Shown: positions 35,838 to 44,827, counted from the stretch's first letter. The stretch is 64,000 nt of DNA from Promicromonospora iranensis (GCF_028994775.1 NZ_JAJQMN010000005.1:372001-436000); one strand, 5' to 3'. Numbers and translations: made by a program. Notes: generated from the letters alone by a model not told the origin.

Positions 35838-37127
35838 ATGGACCACCCACATGCTGCTTCGCAGGTATCGGGCGCTGCCGCCGCTCCCGGTCGTGGCACC
35901 CGGTACTGGCGGCTGCGTTCGCTGACCCGGCTGGACCTCAGCACGTTCTCGATCGCCCGGCGCGAGGTCGTCTGGATGTGGACCGTGGTCTCCGTCGCCG
36001 CGGTGGCGCTCGTCGCCGTCGGCTGGCCGGTGACCGCGTCCGGGTACGGCGCCCACCCCGTGGCCGCCATGACCCTGACGATCGTGCACTGCGCCGCCGC
36101 GATCATGGCGGTGCGCTGGGCCTGGGCCGGGCTCGGCGCCTCCATCCCGGCTGCCCTGGGACTGATGATCGTGACCGCCAACGCGGCGCCCGAGTGGCCG
36201 TGGCCGTGGCCGGTCACCGTGCTGCTCACGCACTGCCTGACGGTGTTCGTGCTCGCCCTGCGCCACTCCTGGTACTGGGCCGCGTCCCTCTGGCTTGCGG
36301 GCGCCATGCTGACAGTCCTCGCACCCGCGCTGATCGTCGGCGACCCGCACGCGTCCGCCGGCCCGAACGGCGTGGTGCTGGTCTCCCTCAGTGGCGGGAT
36401 CGCCCTGGTCGGCGTGCTCGTGCGGCTGTGGATCCTCAGCGTCGTCCGCATGGAACAGGCCGAACGGGTCAGCGCCGCCGAGGCCGGCCGCCGCCGCGAG
36501 CTCGAGGAGCGCAACAGGATCGCCAGAGAGCTGCACGACGTCGTCGCGCACAGCATGTCCGTCATCACCGTGCAGGCCTCGACCGCCCGCTACCGGCAGC
36601 CCGGCCTCGACGACGTGATCCAGCAGGAGTTCGAGGAGATCGCCGCCTCCTCCCGCCGTGCGCTGAGCGAGATGCGCGGCCTGCTCGGCATCCTGCGCGG
36701 CCACGACACCGCACCCACCGCGCCGATGCCCACCCTCGCCGACATCGACGAGCTCCTCAGGTCCACCCGTGCGTCGGGCGCCGAGATCGCGTACGACGGC
36801 ACCGACGCGGAGGTCCCCGACGCCGTCGGCCTCACCGGCTTCCGCGTCGTCCAGGAGGCCCTCAGCAACGCCCTGCGGCACGCCCCTGGCTCCGCGATCA
36901 CCGTCACCGTCACCGACGACGGGCACGACCTGCGGGTCAGCGTCAGCAACACCGCCCCCGCCCGTAGCGACGAACCCACACCGGGCGCCCAGCTAGGCCT
37001 GGCGGGCATCCGCGAACGCGTCGCCGCCATCGGCGGGACCGTCACCGCCGGCCCCACGCCCGACGGCGGCTTCACCCTGACCGCCACCCTCCCCGTCGGC
37101 GAGGACGAGCACCCACTACTCACGTAG
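35838..37127 (+). CDS. membrane histidine kinase (DesK/NarX-type)
   Basis: A 429-residue kinase with five or six hydrophobic helices (about 42-210), a dimerisation domain with ELHDVVAHSMSVITVQ (phospho-acceptor His in HisKA_3), and an HATPase domain with FRVVQEALSNALRHAPGS (N box) and LGLAGIRERVAAIGG (G box). The lack of an extracellular sensor domain means it probably senses the membrane itself. The partner regulator is divergent, and the desaturase gene begins 61 bases after its stop, which together resemble the Des lipid-fluidity module. TAACCT lies shortly before ATG 35838. Confidence 0.9.
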   Translation: MDHPHAASQVSGAAAAPGRGTRYWRLRSLTRLDLSTFSIARREVVWMWTVVSVAAVALVAVGWPVTASGYGAHPVAAMTLTIVHCAAAIMAVRWAWAGLGASIPAALGLMIVTANAAPEWPWPWPVTVLLTHCLTVFVLALRHSWYWAASLWLAGAMLTVLAPALIVGDPHASAGPNGVVLVSLSGGIALVGVLVRLWILSVVRMEQAERVSAAEAGRRRELEERNRIARELHDVVAHSMSVITVQASTARYRQPGLDDVIQQEFEEIAASSRRALSEMRGLLGILRGHDTAPTAPMPTLADIDELLRSTRASGAEIAYDGTDAEVPDAVGLTGFRVVQEALSNALRHAPGSAITVTVTDDGHDLRVSVSNTAPARSDEPTPGAQLGLAGIRERVAAIGGTVTAGPTPDGGFTLTATLPVGEDEHPLLT

Positions 37128-37188
37128 GGGGTGAGGTTGGCTCCCGTGGGGGACGCGCGGACCACTACCCGGTTCTTAGGTTGACGCT

Positions 37189-38286
37189 ATGACGATCACG
37201 ACCGACGCGCCGCCTCGCTCGGCCCGCCAACCCCGCGCAGCACGCACCGCCCGCAACAAGCAGACCAACGACTACTTCGATCTCGCCGAGCGCGCCAACG
37301 CCGCCGGCCTGATGGAGCGTCGCGTCGGCTGGTACGCCGCCCGCACCGCCGCACTCGCGGCAGGCCTGGCGCTCGCGTTCACGCTGCTGCTGACGCTGGG
37401 CGACACCTGGTGGCAGCTCGCGGTGGCCGTCCTGTTCGGCATCGTGTTCACGCAGGGCGCGTTCCTCGGCCACGACGCCGGACACCTGCAGATCTTCCGC
37501 TCCGGGCGCCGCAACGAGTGGTTCGCGCGGATCATCGCCAACCTCGTCGTCGGCCTCAGCCACGGCTGGTGGGCGCGCAAGCACAACAAGCACCACGGCA
37601 ACCCCAACGTCATCGGCAAGGACGGCGACATCGCCACCGGCGCGCTCGTGTTCGTACCGGGCGAAGAAGTGGGCCGTACCGGATTCATGGGCTGGGTGAC
37701 CCGCCACCAGGGCTACCTGTTCTTCCCCATGCTGATGCTGTTCGGCCCGGTCCTGCACGCCAACGCGGTCCAGACCCTCGCCACCACGCCCGCGATCAAG
37801 CACCGCGGCGCGGAGATCTGGCTCCTGAGCCTGCGACTCATCGGGTTCCCGACCCTCGTCTTCCTCACGCTCGGCCCGGCGCTCGGCGCCGCGTTCATGG
37901 CCGTGCAGCTCGCGACGTTCGGCCTCTACATGGGCGCCACGTTCGCGCCGAACCACAAGGGCATGCCACTGCTGCCCAAGGACCTCAAGATCGACTTCCT
38001 GCGCCGCCAGGTCCTCACCTCCCGCAACATCCGCGGTGGCTGGTTCATCGACCTCGCCATGGGCGGCCTGAACTACCAGATCGAGCACCACATCTTCCCG
38101 CGCATGGCCAGCGTCCACCTCAAGCAGGCACGCCCCCTCGTGCGGGCGTTCTGCGCCGAGCGCGACATCCCGTACACCGAGACCGGACTGTTCGAGTCGT
38201 ACGGCATCATCACCGCCTACCTCAACCGCGTCGGGCTCGGCGAGGCCAACCCCATGGATTGCCCGATCGTCGCGCAGTACCGCTAG
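37189..38286 (+). CDS. fatty acid desaturase (membrane, three-His-box)
   Basis: A 365-residue membrane desaturase that introduces double bonds into acyl chains using O2 and a di-iron centre. The three histidine boxes are HDAGH, HNKHH and QIEHH. Four membrane helices lie between them. A -10 element TAGGTT at 37177-37182 ends six bases before the ATG, so it has its own leaderless promoter despite sitting close to the kinase gene. A perfect 15-bp stem terminator follows. It is the likely output of the neighbouring two-component system. Confidence 0.92.
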   Translation: MTITTDAPPRSARQPRAARTARNKQTNDYFDLAERANAAGLMERRVGWYAARTAALAAGLALAFTLLLTLGDTWWQLAVAVLFGIVFTQGAFLGHDAGHLQIFRSGRRNEWFARIIANLVVGLSHGWWARKHNKHHGNPNVIGKDGDIATGALVFVPGEEVGRTGFMGWVTRHQGYLFFPMLMLFGPVLHANAVQTLATTPAIKHRGAEIWLLSLRLIGFPTLVFLTLGPALGAAFMAVQLATFGLYMGATFAPNHKGMPLLPKDLKIDFLRRQVLTSRNIRGGWFIDLAMGGLNYQIEHHIFPRMASVHLKQARPLVRAFCAERDIPYTETGLFESYGIITAYLNRVGLGEANPMDCPIVAQYR

Positions 38287-38312
38287 CCACCGCTCCGGAC
38301 ACACCCGGAGCC

Positions 38313-38362
38313 ACTGACGCCTGACCACCGCCGGCATCCGCCGGTCATGGTCAGGCGTCAGT
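38313..38362. terminator. 15-bp perfect-stem bidirectional terminator
   Basis: ACTGACGCCTGACCA (38313-38327) pairs exactly with 38348-38362; CCGG words inside can pair further. The right arm covers the last codons and stop of the opposing SDR gene, so one hairpin serves both convergent genes. Confidence 0.82.
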
Positions 38363-39286
38363 CACGTCACGGCGGATGCCGCTGTCGCCGCTACCCGAGC
38401 CCATGACGTCGGCGACCGACAACGGCGCCCGCCCCGTCAGCCGGAGCACCTCGCCCGACACCGTGCTCCAACGGTCCTCCCGGACAGATGCGAACATCGT
38501 GGAGTACGCGTACGTCCACCACGGATCCTCACCGGCCCTGGCGAGCTCCTCGACATGGACCCCCGGCGCGACCTCGGTGTAGCGCACCGCAGCACCCCCG
38601 ATCCCGGTAAGCACACCCGCCAGGCCCTCGAAGGTGAACGCCGCAGGACCGGTCAGATCATGATGCCGCCCGCTCGGCGGCAACAACGCGAGCGCCGCCA
38701 GGCACCGTCCGACGTCGGACCGGGACACCAGCGCGACCCGCCCGCCACCAGCCGGCACCCGCAGCTCGCCCGACACCAGCGCCGGCCTCAGGAACGCCGC
38801 GACGAACTGTGTGAACAGCGAAGCCCGCGCGAACGAGAACCCGCACCCGCTGCCCACCAGAAGCCGCTCCGTGTACCCGTTGGTGAACGCGTAGCAGAAC
38901 GGCGACGCCAGGTCCGCGTCCACACCACTCAGGTACACCACGTGCCCCACACCACCCGCGGCCGCCGCCCGCACCACGTTCTCGTGCTGGACCAACATCC
39001 GCGCGGCCTCGCCGTCACCGGACACGAACACCAGCACGTCCACCCCACGCAGCGCCGACCGCAACGAACCCACGTCGTCATAGTCCGCGAACACCGGCAC
39101 CACGACACCCGAGGCGCTCGCGGCAGGGCTGAGAGCGCCGAGTACCGCGGCAGGACGGCGCGCAAGTGCCAGCACCTCCAGCGGGCCGCCTTCTGTGCCG
39201 CCCTCTGGGGTGGCTGCGTCCCTGGCGAGCAGGTCGACGACCTGGCTCCCGAGCGTGCCGGTCGAACCGGTGACCGCGATCCTCAC
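38351..39286 (-). CDS. atypical short-chain dehydrogenase (NmrA-like)
   Basis: A 311-residue NAD(P)-binding protein with the Rossmann motif TGSTGTLGSQVV at the start and a long C-terminal half (FVAAFLRPALVSGELRVPAGGG, then SDVGRCLAAL) typical of NmrA/QOR2-type atypical SDRs. These often act as redox sensors or quinone/ketone reductases; the classical Tyr-x3-Lys is absent or shifted (FTNGYTER), so catalysis is uncertain. It lies upstream-to-downstream with the aldo/keto reductase on the same strand (54 bases apart) and may share its transcript. Confidence 0.8.
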   Translation of the reverse strand: MRIAVTGSTGTLGSQVVDLLARDAATPEGGTEGGPLEVLALARRPAAVLGALSPAASASGVVVPVFADYDDVGSLRSALRGVDVLVFVSGDGEAARMLVQHENVVRAAAAGGVGHVVYLSGVDADLASPFCYAFTNGYTERLLVGSGCGFSFARASLFTQFVAAFLRPALVSGELRVPAGGGRVALVSRSDVGRCLAALALLPPSGRHHDLTGPAAFTFEGLAGVLTGIGGAAVRYTEVAPGVHVEELARAGEDPWWTYAYSTMFASVREDRWSTVSGEVLRLTGRAPLSVADVMGSGSGDSGIRRDVTDA

Positions 39287-39340
39287 GGCGGCCAGGCTAC
39301 CGGGCAGCCGTGGCGTCCGTTTCCCGGGCAGCCGTCGCTG

Positions 39341-40348
39341 TCAGCGATCCCGTCCGGCGATCCCGTCCAGCAGCGCGAGCTCGTCGTCGGTCAGGCGCAG
39401 GCCGCCCGCGGCGACGTTCTCCTCCAGGTGCGCCACGCTGCCGGTACCAGGGATGGCCAGGACGTGCGGGCCCCGGTGCAGGGTCCAGGCCAGCCGGACC
39501 TGCGCCGGTGTGGCGCCGTGCGCGGCAGCGACGGCGGCGACCTGCGCCTGACCGGTCTCGTCGGCGCCACCCTGCGGCGAGGCACCCGGCACAGCGGCGC
39601 CGACGGAGAAGAACGGCACGAACGCGATGCCGTGCTCACCGCAGAGGGTGACCAGGGCGTCGTCCTCCCTGCTGGTCAGGCCGTACTGGTTCTGCACGCA
39701 GACCACCGGTGCGACCTTCATCGCCTCGACCAGCTGCTCCGGCAGGATGTTCGAGATGCCGAGGTTCCGGACCAGCCCCGCCTCACGCAGCTCCGCCAGC
39801 GCACCGAAGTGCTCGGCCACCGACTCGGGCTCACGCCCCTCGCCGGCCATGCGTGTGCCCCAGCGCAGGTTGACCACGTCGAGATGGTCGCGGCCGAGCT
39901 GGCGGATGTTCTCCTCGACCTGGGCGCGGAGCTGGTCGGGGCGTGCCATCTCCTCGAACCCACCGTCGCGAGAACGGGCCGGCCCGACCTTCGTGGTGAT
40001 CGTCAGATCGTCGCCGTAGGGCTGGAGAGCGGTGCTGATCAGCTCGTTGGCCGAACGGAGCGGCATGAAGTAGAAGGCGGCGGTGTCGATGTGGTTCACG
40101 CCGAGCTCGACGGCGCGCCGCAGGACCGCGAGCGACCCGTCCCGGCCGCGCGGCCTCTCGTCCCAGGGCATGCCCACCAGCCGCATCGCGCCGAGTCCCA
40201 CCCGGTTGACCGTGCGGTCACCGAGCTGCCAGGTCCCGGAGGCCGCCGCTTCCGGGCCGCCCGACCCGGGACCTGTCGTGTCAGGGCTCGTGAGGTGGGG
40301 GCTCGTGGTGTCGTGGTCGGCTGCTGTCGTGTTCAGGTCTGTCGTCAT
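39341..40348 (-). CDS. aldo/keto reductase
   Basis: A 335-residue NADPH-dependent reductase with the AKR catalytic Asp/Tyr region NHIDTAAFYFM, the Lys in LTITTKVGPA, and the NLRWGTRM block where His is usual. GISNILPEQLVEAM and VLAIPGTGSVAHLEENV (NADPH-phosphate loop) are diagnostic. The first 35 residues are a Thr/Asp-rich extension without homology. ATG 40348 was chosen; the longer upstream frame overlaps the divergent regulator start and is rejected. Divergent from a LuxR/TrmB-like regulator. Confidence 0.88.
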   Translation of the reverse strand: MTTDLNTTAADHDTTSPHLTSPDTTGPGSGGPEAAASGTWQLGDRTVNRVGLGAMRLVGMPWDERPRGRDGSLAVLRRAVELGVNHIDTAAFYFMPLRSANELISTALQPYGDDLTITTKVGPARSRDGGFEEMARPDQLRAQVEENIRQLGRDHLDVVNLRWGTRMAGEGREPESVAEHFGALAELREAGLVRNLGISNILPEQLVEAMKVAPVVCVQNQYGLTSREDDALVTLCGEHGIAFVPFFSVGAAVPGASPQGGADETGQAQVAAVAAAHGATPAQVRLAWTLHRGPHVLAIPGTGSVAHLEENVAAGGLRLTDDELALLDGIAGRDR

Positions 40349-40444
40349 GCAGCCAGCATCACGCGGCCCGCGCCTCGCCCCACGGCGATGGCAGCTTGTT
40401 GCCGAGCCTGGCGCCCGCGAACGGCGTCGGGCAGGATCGAGACC

Positions 40445-41101
40445 ATGCAGACCGGCGAGACCGTCACCATCGTGCGCGGCGAGCAGGAGCTCACGGAACG
40501 CACTGCGCACCTGTTCGCGTCCGCGACCGACGTCGCATGCGCCGCGAACGACCTCTTCACCTGGTCCCGGGCACAGACCGACGAGATCAACGAGACGTAC
40601 CGCGCCCGGTTACGCGGCCAGGCCCGCATCCGCAAGGTCTACCGGTCCGGCATCATGCTCGACCCCGTCAGTACCCGCGCCGTCGCCGAAATCCGCGACC
40701 AGCACGGCGCACAGGTCCGCATCACCAGCGACGAGATCAACGAGACGATCATCCTCGACCGCCGCCTGGTGATCCTGGCCGGCGACGTCTCCGCCGGTGT
40801 ACGCAGCTACAGCGTCATCACCCAGCGCGAGGCCGTACAGGGCGTCACCTCCCTGTTCGACGCCGCCTGGCGCTCAGCCACCGACCTCGACGTCTACGAC
40901 GCCCAGACAGCCGAGATCCGGCAGCTCGCGCCCCAGGTGCTCGACCTCCTCAGCCAGGGCGTCAAGGACGAGGCCGCCGCCCGGTCCCTCGGCCTCGGCG
41001 TCCGCACCTACCGGCGCCGCGTGGCCGAGCTGATGGACGCCCTGGGCGCCGAGTCACGCTTCCAGGCCGGCGTACGCGCACGAGAGCTCGGCCTCGTCTG
41101 A
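40445..41101 (+). CDS. regulator with sensor-like domain and C-terminal HTH
   Basis: A 218-residue protein. The N-terminal 150 residues resemble the PLD-like sensor of TrmB-type regulators (IVRGEQELTERTAHLFASA, then ILDRRLVILAGDV), and the C-terminus carries a LuxR-like helix-turn-helix (LSQGVKDEAAARSLGLGVRTYRRRVAELMDALG). Such regulators bind sugars or metabolites through the N-domain. It is divergent from the aldo/keto reductase, which may be its target. ATG 40445; a much longer upstream reading on this strand is antisense to two real genes and is rejected. Confidence 0.8.
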   Translation: MQTGETVTIVRGEQELTERTAHLFASATDVACAANDLFTWSRAQTDEINETYRARLRGQARIRKVYRSGIMLDPVSTRAVAEIRDQHGAQVRITSDEINETIILDRRLVILAGDVSAGVRSYSVITQREAVQGVTSLFDAAWRSATDLDVYDAQTAEIRQLAPQVLDLLSQGVKDEAAARSLGLGVRTYRRRVAELMDALGAESRFQAGVRARELGLV

Positions 41102-41134
41102 GGTCATGTCAGTGGCTGGTGCAAGACTCCTGCC

Positions 41135-41542
41135 GTGAGCGAAAGAGCCCCCGTCCCGGCCCAGACCGTCCAGCGCCTCGCCGCCCTCCTGGAACGTCTG
41201 CCGGAGTGCAACGAGCACGACGCCTGGACCGGCGTCGCCTGGAAGGTCCGGGACGCGACGGTAGGCCACGTCTTCGGGGGAGAGGACGGCCTGGTCCGCA
41301 TCACCTTCCGTGCCGAACCGGACGAGGTAGAGGCCTTTCAGCACCTCGGTCCTCAGTACTTCAAAGCCAGCTGGGGCACCAACGTCGTCGGCATGATCCT
41401 CGATCAGCACACCGACTGGGACGAGCTCACCGAGCTCCTCACCGACTCCTACTGCATCCAGGCACCCCAGAACCTCGCCGCGCAGGTCGACCGGCCCGGA
41501 CCCCAGCCCGCACCGGAGCACCTGGCCAACCTCGAGACATGA
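41135..41542 (+). CDS. MmcQ/YjbR-like protein
   Basis: A 135-residue small alpha/beta protein with DAWTGVAWKVRDATVGHVF, LVRITFRAEPDEVEAF and ELLTDSYCI, a pattern close to the MmcQ/YjbR CyaY-like fold. Members are presumed DNA-binding or metal-binding but none has an established role here. GTG 41135. It lies 33 bases after the preceding regulator in the same direction and may be its operon partner. Confidence 0.72.
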   Translation: MSERAPVPAQTVQRLAALLERLPECNEHDAWTGVAWKVRDATVGHVFGGEDGLVRITFRAEPDEVEAFQHLGPQYFKASWGTNVVGMILDQHTDWDELTELLTDSYCIQAPQNLAAQVDRPGPQPAPEHLANLET

Positions 41543-41666
41543 CCGACCGCACGACGGTCCAGCCCTGGATCCGCAGCGACGAACGTCTCTGTCGAACCAA
41601 CGGCACGGACGGCTGACACACGGCTGGCCGACGAGGGCCGGCTCACAAGGGCCGGCTCAGCGTGCG

Positions 41667-42629
41667 TCAGTAGCCGCGGTCCAGTGCGACCGCCGACGTC
41701 GGGCGGCGGCCGGCACGGATCTCCGAGAGCGCCGCGTCGAGCCCGGCCACGACGTCGGACGGCAGCGTGAGACCCGAGACGTGGGGCGTGACGGTGATCT
41801 CGGGGCGCCGCCACAGGGGAGAGGAGGGGGCAAGTGGCTCCTCCTCGGTGACGTCGAGCGTGGCGTGCCGCACGTGGCCCGTGGTGATCGCGCCCAGGAG
41901 CGTGTCGGTGCGGACCGCGGATCCACGGCCGATGTTGATCAGGTGCACGCCGTCGAACGCCCGTAGCAGGCCAGGTGTGATCAGGCCGGCGGTCTGCGGG
42001 GTGTGGGGGAGTGCGAGTACCAGGACGTCGACTCCTGGCCCGTCTAGAGCGGTAGTGCTCAGCGCCCCGGCGAGGGGGAGCACGGCGTCGAAGGCTTCGT
42101 CGGGGCGGCCGCTCCTGCTGAGGCCCGTGACGTGGTGCCCGATGGTGGCCAGCGTCCGGGCGATCGCCGTGCCCATGGCACCCGTGCCGACGACGACCGC
42201 CCCGTCGCGCGCCGGTGGTGCCGGCGGGTCCGACGGGTCCCAGGTGGCTGACGCCGAGTCGGCGATGTAACGCGCCGTATGCCAGCGTTCGGCCAGAACC
42301 CAGGCGAGCACGTACTCGGCGATGCGCTGCGGCATCGTCCCGGTCGTGCGGGTCAGGAGCACGTGACCGGGCAGCGCCGGCGCAAGATCCTCGACGCCCG
42401 CGTAGGGGGAGTGCACCCAGGCCGCGCCTACCGCGTTGCCGGGTTTGGTCGTGATCGCGAGCGTCGCGGCTCGACCGACGACCTCGGGCCCCGTGATCTC
42501 CAGGTCCCGTGAGAGCGCCCAGGTGGTGATCGCATCCCGCCAGCCGGGTTCGACGTCGTCCCCGAGGCGGACTGTCGGACTGGTGCGGAGCGCTTCGGCC
42601 AGGCCCGCGGTCTCGGGCTCGGCGCTCAT
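41667..42629 (-). CDS. D-isomer 2-hydroxyacid dehydrogenase
   Basis: A 320-residue NAD-binding oxidoreductase. The Rossmann motif VVGTGAMGTAIARTL lies in the middle, INIGRGSAV carries the catalytic-site Arg, TEEEPL the Glu and TPHVSG the His expected for the D-2-hydroxyacid dehydrogenase family. Substrates range from phosphoglycerate to glyoxylate and D-lactate; this short version lacks an ACT domain, so it is not a typical SerA. Its ATG overlaps the stop of the upstream nucleotidyltransferase (ATGA). Confidence 0.85.
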   Translation of the reverse strand: MSAEPETAGLAEALRTSPTVRLGDDVEPGWRDAITTWALSRDLEITGPEVVGRAATLAITTKPGNAVGAAWVHSPYAGVEDLAPALPGHVLLTRTTGTMPQRIAEYVLAWVLAERWHTARYIADSASATWDPSDPPAPPARDGAVVVGTGAMGTAIARTLATIGHHVTGLSRSGRPDEAFDAVLPLAGALSTTALDGPGVDVLVLALPHTPQTAGLITPGLLRAFDGVHLINIGRGSAVRTDTLLGAITTGHVRHATLDVTEEEPLAPSSPLWRRPEITVTPHVSGLTLPSDVVAGLDAALSEIRAGRRPTSAVALDRGY

Positions 42630-43531
42630 CGCGGGACGTCCAGGCGAAGCGCGTCGCAGAGGCCCTCGAGGTCGTGCTCCCTGACGAACGGGGCCAGGAG
42701 TGACACGAGCACGTTGACGGCGTCGACGATCGACTGCAGGCCGGGGGAGCCGACGAGGGTGGCGGCGAGCTCGTCGGGTACGGGCCGGCCCGCGTTCTCC
42801 AGGCTGACGGCCCCGAACTGCGGAAAGACCACGCCCTCCTGCGCGGCGATCAGCTGCAGATACAGGTCACGAGCCTCGGTCAGGCTGCGCAGTGCTCTCC
42901 AGTACGTGCCCCTGCGGGCGTGCTTGAGCGCGTCACCTGCGGCGATGCACGCGAGGAACGCCCATTCACGGCGTCGTGCGGCGTCCGGGTCCCACGTCGT
43001 CCGGTCCAGTGGGGACGCAAGCCTGCCCGATTTGTCCACCAGGGCGATGGCTTCGGGTGCCAGGCCGGTGCGAGTGGCGCACGGCATGACGACGAGCGAG
43101 AGCTGTCGGCCGTCCTGGTAGATGCTCACGAGGTGGGTCGTGTCCGGTCCGAAGGGCTGGCGCAGCACCGCGGCGGTGGGCGCGAATCCGGTCACGGCGT
43201 CCGCGACGGCGTCGAGGTCACCGCCGTCCAGCAGCCCGACGCCTGCGTCGACGTCGGAGAGCTCGTCACCGGCGCCTCGTCCCAGCGAGCCGGCGAGCTC
43301 GAGCCACTCGACCCACGGCGTCTCGCAGGCCCAACGCGTCAGGCGCTCGACGAGCTCGGCCGGTCCTGACGACTCTCGCCCGGACGACGAGTCAGGGGAC
43401 GCCGGCTCGGGTGACGGCTCGGGTGACAGGGTGGAGGCCGGCGCTCCAGGCGTGGGTTCAGGCACCAGTTCGGGCGCCGGCCGGGACGCCGGTTCGTAGG
43501 GCGAGGACGTGTGCGACGTGTGCTGAGCCAC
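42626..43531 (-). CDS. nucleotidyltransferase-domain protein
   Basis: A 301-residue protein. After a Pro/Glu-rich disordered N-terminus (about 1-60) comes a minimal nucleotidyltransferase core with GSLGRGAGDELSDVD (G-S-x(3)-G with the metal-binding D-x-D), then a helical domain (KHARRGTYWRALRSLTEARDLYLQL) like the C-domain of aminoglycoside adenylyltransferases. Resistance is possible but the core is not close to a known enzyme. The GTG start at 43531 is tentative; the folded part begins near codon 60. First gene of the operon with the dehydrogenase. Confidence 0.7.
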   Translation of the reverse strand: MAQHTSHTSSPYEPASRPAPELVPEPTPGAPASTLSPEPSPEPASPDSSSGRESSGPAELVERLTRWACETPWVEWLELAGSLGRGAGDELSDVDAGVGLLDGGDLDAVADAVTGFAPTAAVLRQPFGPDTTHLVSIYQDGRQLSLVVMPCATRTGLAPEAIALVDKSGRLASPLDRTTWDPDAARRREWAFLACIAAGDALKHARRGTYWRALRSLTEARDLYLQLIAAQEGVVFPQFGAVSLENAGRPVPDELAATLVGSPGLQSIVDAVNVLVSLLAPFVREHDLEGLCDALRLDVPR

Positions 43532-44224
43532 GGCCGCAGTCTGGCACGCTACGGCGCCACATTCGCTTCATGACCGGCCCGTACAGCCAGATCTGGCTAC
43601 AACTGATAATGCACATTATGTCATTACGGCGCGGAAGAAGCTCCGGAACTACCGCCCCGTCGTGGGTCCGTCCGTGCGTCCGTGGTCCGTGGAACTGCGT
43701 CCCGTGCTCGTCGTACTGCACTCACCTCAAGCCCGAGGGCACTCACCCTCTTCACGCCCGAGGCGCAATCACCCTCGACGAAGCCCGCTGACGCGACGCC
43801 CCCTGACGCGAAGGCCGCTGACTTCGGTCGCTTGCCGGCTGCCATTCCTGACTTCGGTCGGTTGCTCTGAGATCGGTCGGTTGAATGACCGATCTCAGAG
43901 CAACCGACCGAAGTCATCTGCCACCCTGTGCAACGGACCGATCTCAAGGACCGATCTCACGGACCAGCGACACGCTCCCGGCGACGCTCAAGCAGGCCGG
44001 CAAGTTGCCACTCAAGCGGCCCAGCGATTGCCCGCTCGTCGGCGCGCTCTAACCCGCTCCCCATGCAACCTCCCGGTCCCCCCACAACACCGAACAGCAA
44101 GACGTCTAAAGCATTGTGTATAGCGCAACACAGCGGTCTAACAACAGCAAAGAAGATCAACACCGTAGCACCGCCGGAAATGCTGCGGCTCCTCCCCGGG
44201 CCGAAGGCTTATCATCCGGAGACC
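43532..44224. other. 690-bp intergenic region with repeats
   Basis: No convincing gene. It separates two divergent genes and contains CCAGATCTGG at 43588-43597, the AT-rich inverted repeat ATAATG-CA-CATTAT at 43606-43619, a perfect 68-bp inverted repeat at 43849-43916, and extra copies of its sub-words. The segment 44100-44170 is AT-rich (TGTATA near 44116) and probably holds the promoter of the TOPRIM gene. Frames here encode repeats of LTRRP and similar low-complexity noise. Confidence 0.6.
43849..43916. repeat. perfect 68-bp inverted repeat (30-bp arms)
   Basis: The arm 43849-43878 (starting TGACTTCGGTCG) is the exact reverse complement of 43887-43916 across the 8-base loop GGTTGAAT. Sub-words recur nearby: ACTTCGGTCG at 43821-43830, and GGACCGATCTCA at 43935-43946 and 43948-43959. 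This fits a REP/BIME-like element or a mobile hairpin more than a terminator, since no gene ends here. Confidence 0.8.
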
Positions 44225-44803
44225 ATGAACCTCGCAGGAGTCCTCGCCGCCTCCACGAGCACCGTGCTGCTCGTGGAAGGCGAGAGCGACCGTGCGGCGG
44301 TCGAGACGCTCGCCGCACGGCTGGGTCTCCCCCTCGCCGACCTCGGGGTGCAGGTCCTCGCTATGGGCGGGATCACCAACATCGGGCACCATCTCGTCGC
44401 GCTCGGTGAGCAGAGCGTTCGCCTGGGCTGTCTCTACGACGCCGCGGAGGAACGCTTCGTCATCAAGGGCCTCGACCGGGTGGGCCTGCGCCCGTTCGCG
44501 GCGACCACTCCCCTGACCGACCTCGGTTTCTTCCGCTGCGACCGGGACCTCGAGGACGAGCTCATCCGGGCGGTCGGCGTCGACGGGTTCCTCGCCCTGA
44601 TCGATGCCGAGGGCGAGCTGCGCAGCTTCGAGCGGCTGCAGGGACAGCCGGCTCAGCGCGAACGCACCACGACGCAGCAGCTGCACCGCTTCATCGGGTC
44701 CAAGGGCGGGCGCAAGGAGCGCTACGGGCGTCGCCTGGCGGAGGCCTTGCCCCTGGACCGGGTACCGGCCCCGCTGGACGCCGTGCTGCGCTGGGCCACC
44801 TGA
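44225..44803 (+). CDS. stand-alone OLD-type TOPRIM-domain protein
   Basis: A 192-residue protein made up of a TOPRIM domain of the OLD-nuclease type: VLLVEGESDRAAVETLAARLG supplies the conserved Glu, followed by VLAMGGITNIGHHL and the DLEDELIRAVG block seen in OLD-family endonucleases. No ATPase domain is fused or adjacent. Such stand-alone TOPRIM proteins are found in actinobacteria with unknown roles, possibly DNA repair or phage defence. ATG 44225; the upstream continuation of the frame lies in the repeat-rich gap and is rejected. Confidence 0.78.
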   Translation: MNLAGVLAASTSTVLLVEGESDRAAVETLAARLGLPLADLGVQVLAMGGITNIGHHLVALGEQSVRLGCLYDAAEERFVIKGLDRVGLRPFAATTPLTDLGFFRCDRDLEDELIRAVGVDGFLALIDAEGELRSFERLQGQPAQRERTTTQQLHRFIGSKGGRKERYGRRLAEALPLDRVPAPLDAVLRWAT

Positions 44804-44827
44804 GCAGCGCCCCCGAGCGACACGGAC

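Noticed and set aside
38555-40444. Upstream extension of the TrmB/LuxR-like regulator
   Set aside because: The added 630 residues are antisense to an NmrA-like SDR and an aldo/keto reductase with clear motifs; the regulator begins at ATG 40445.
43928-44224. N-terminal extension of the TOPRIM protein
   Set aside because: The added residues are translated from the repeat-rich gap, low in complexity, and the conserved domain begins within ten residues of ATG 44225.
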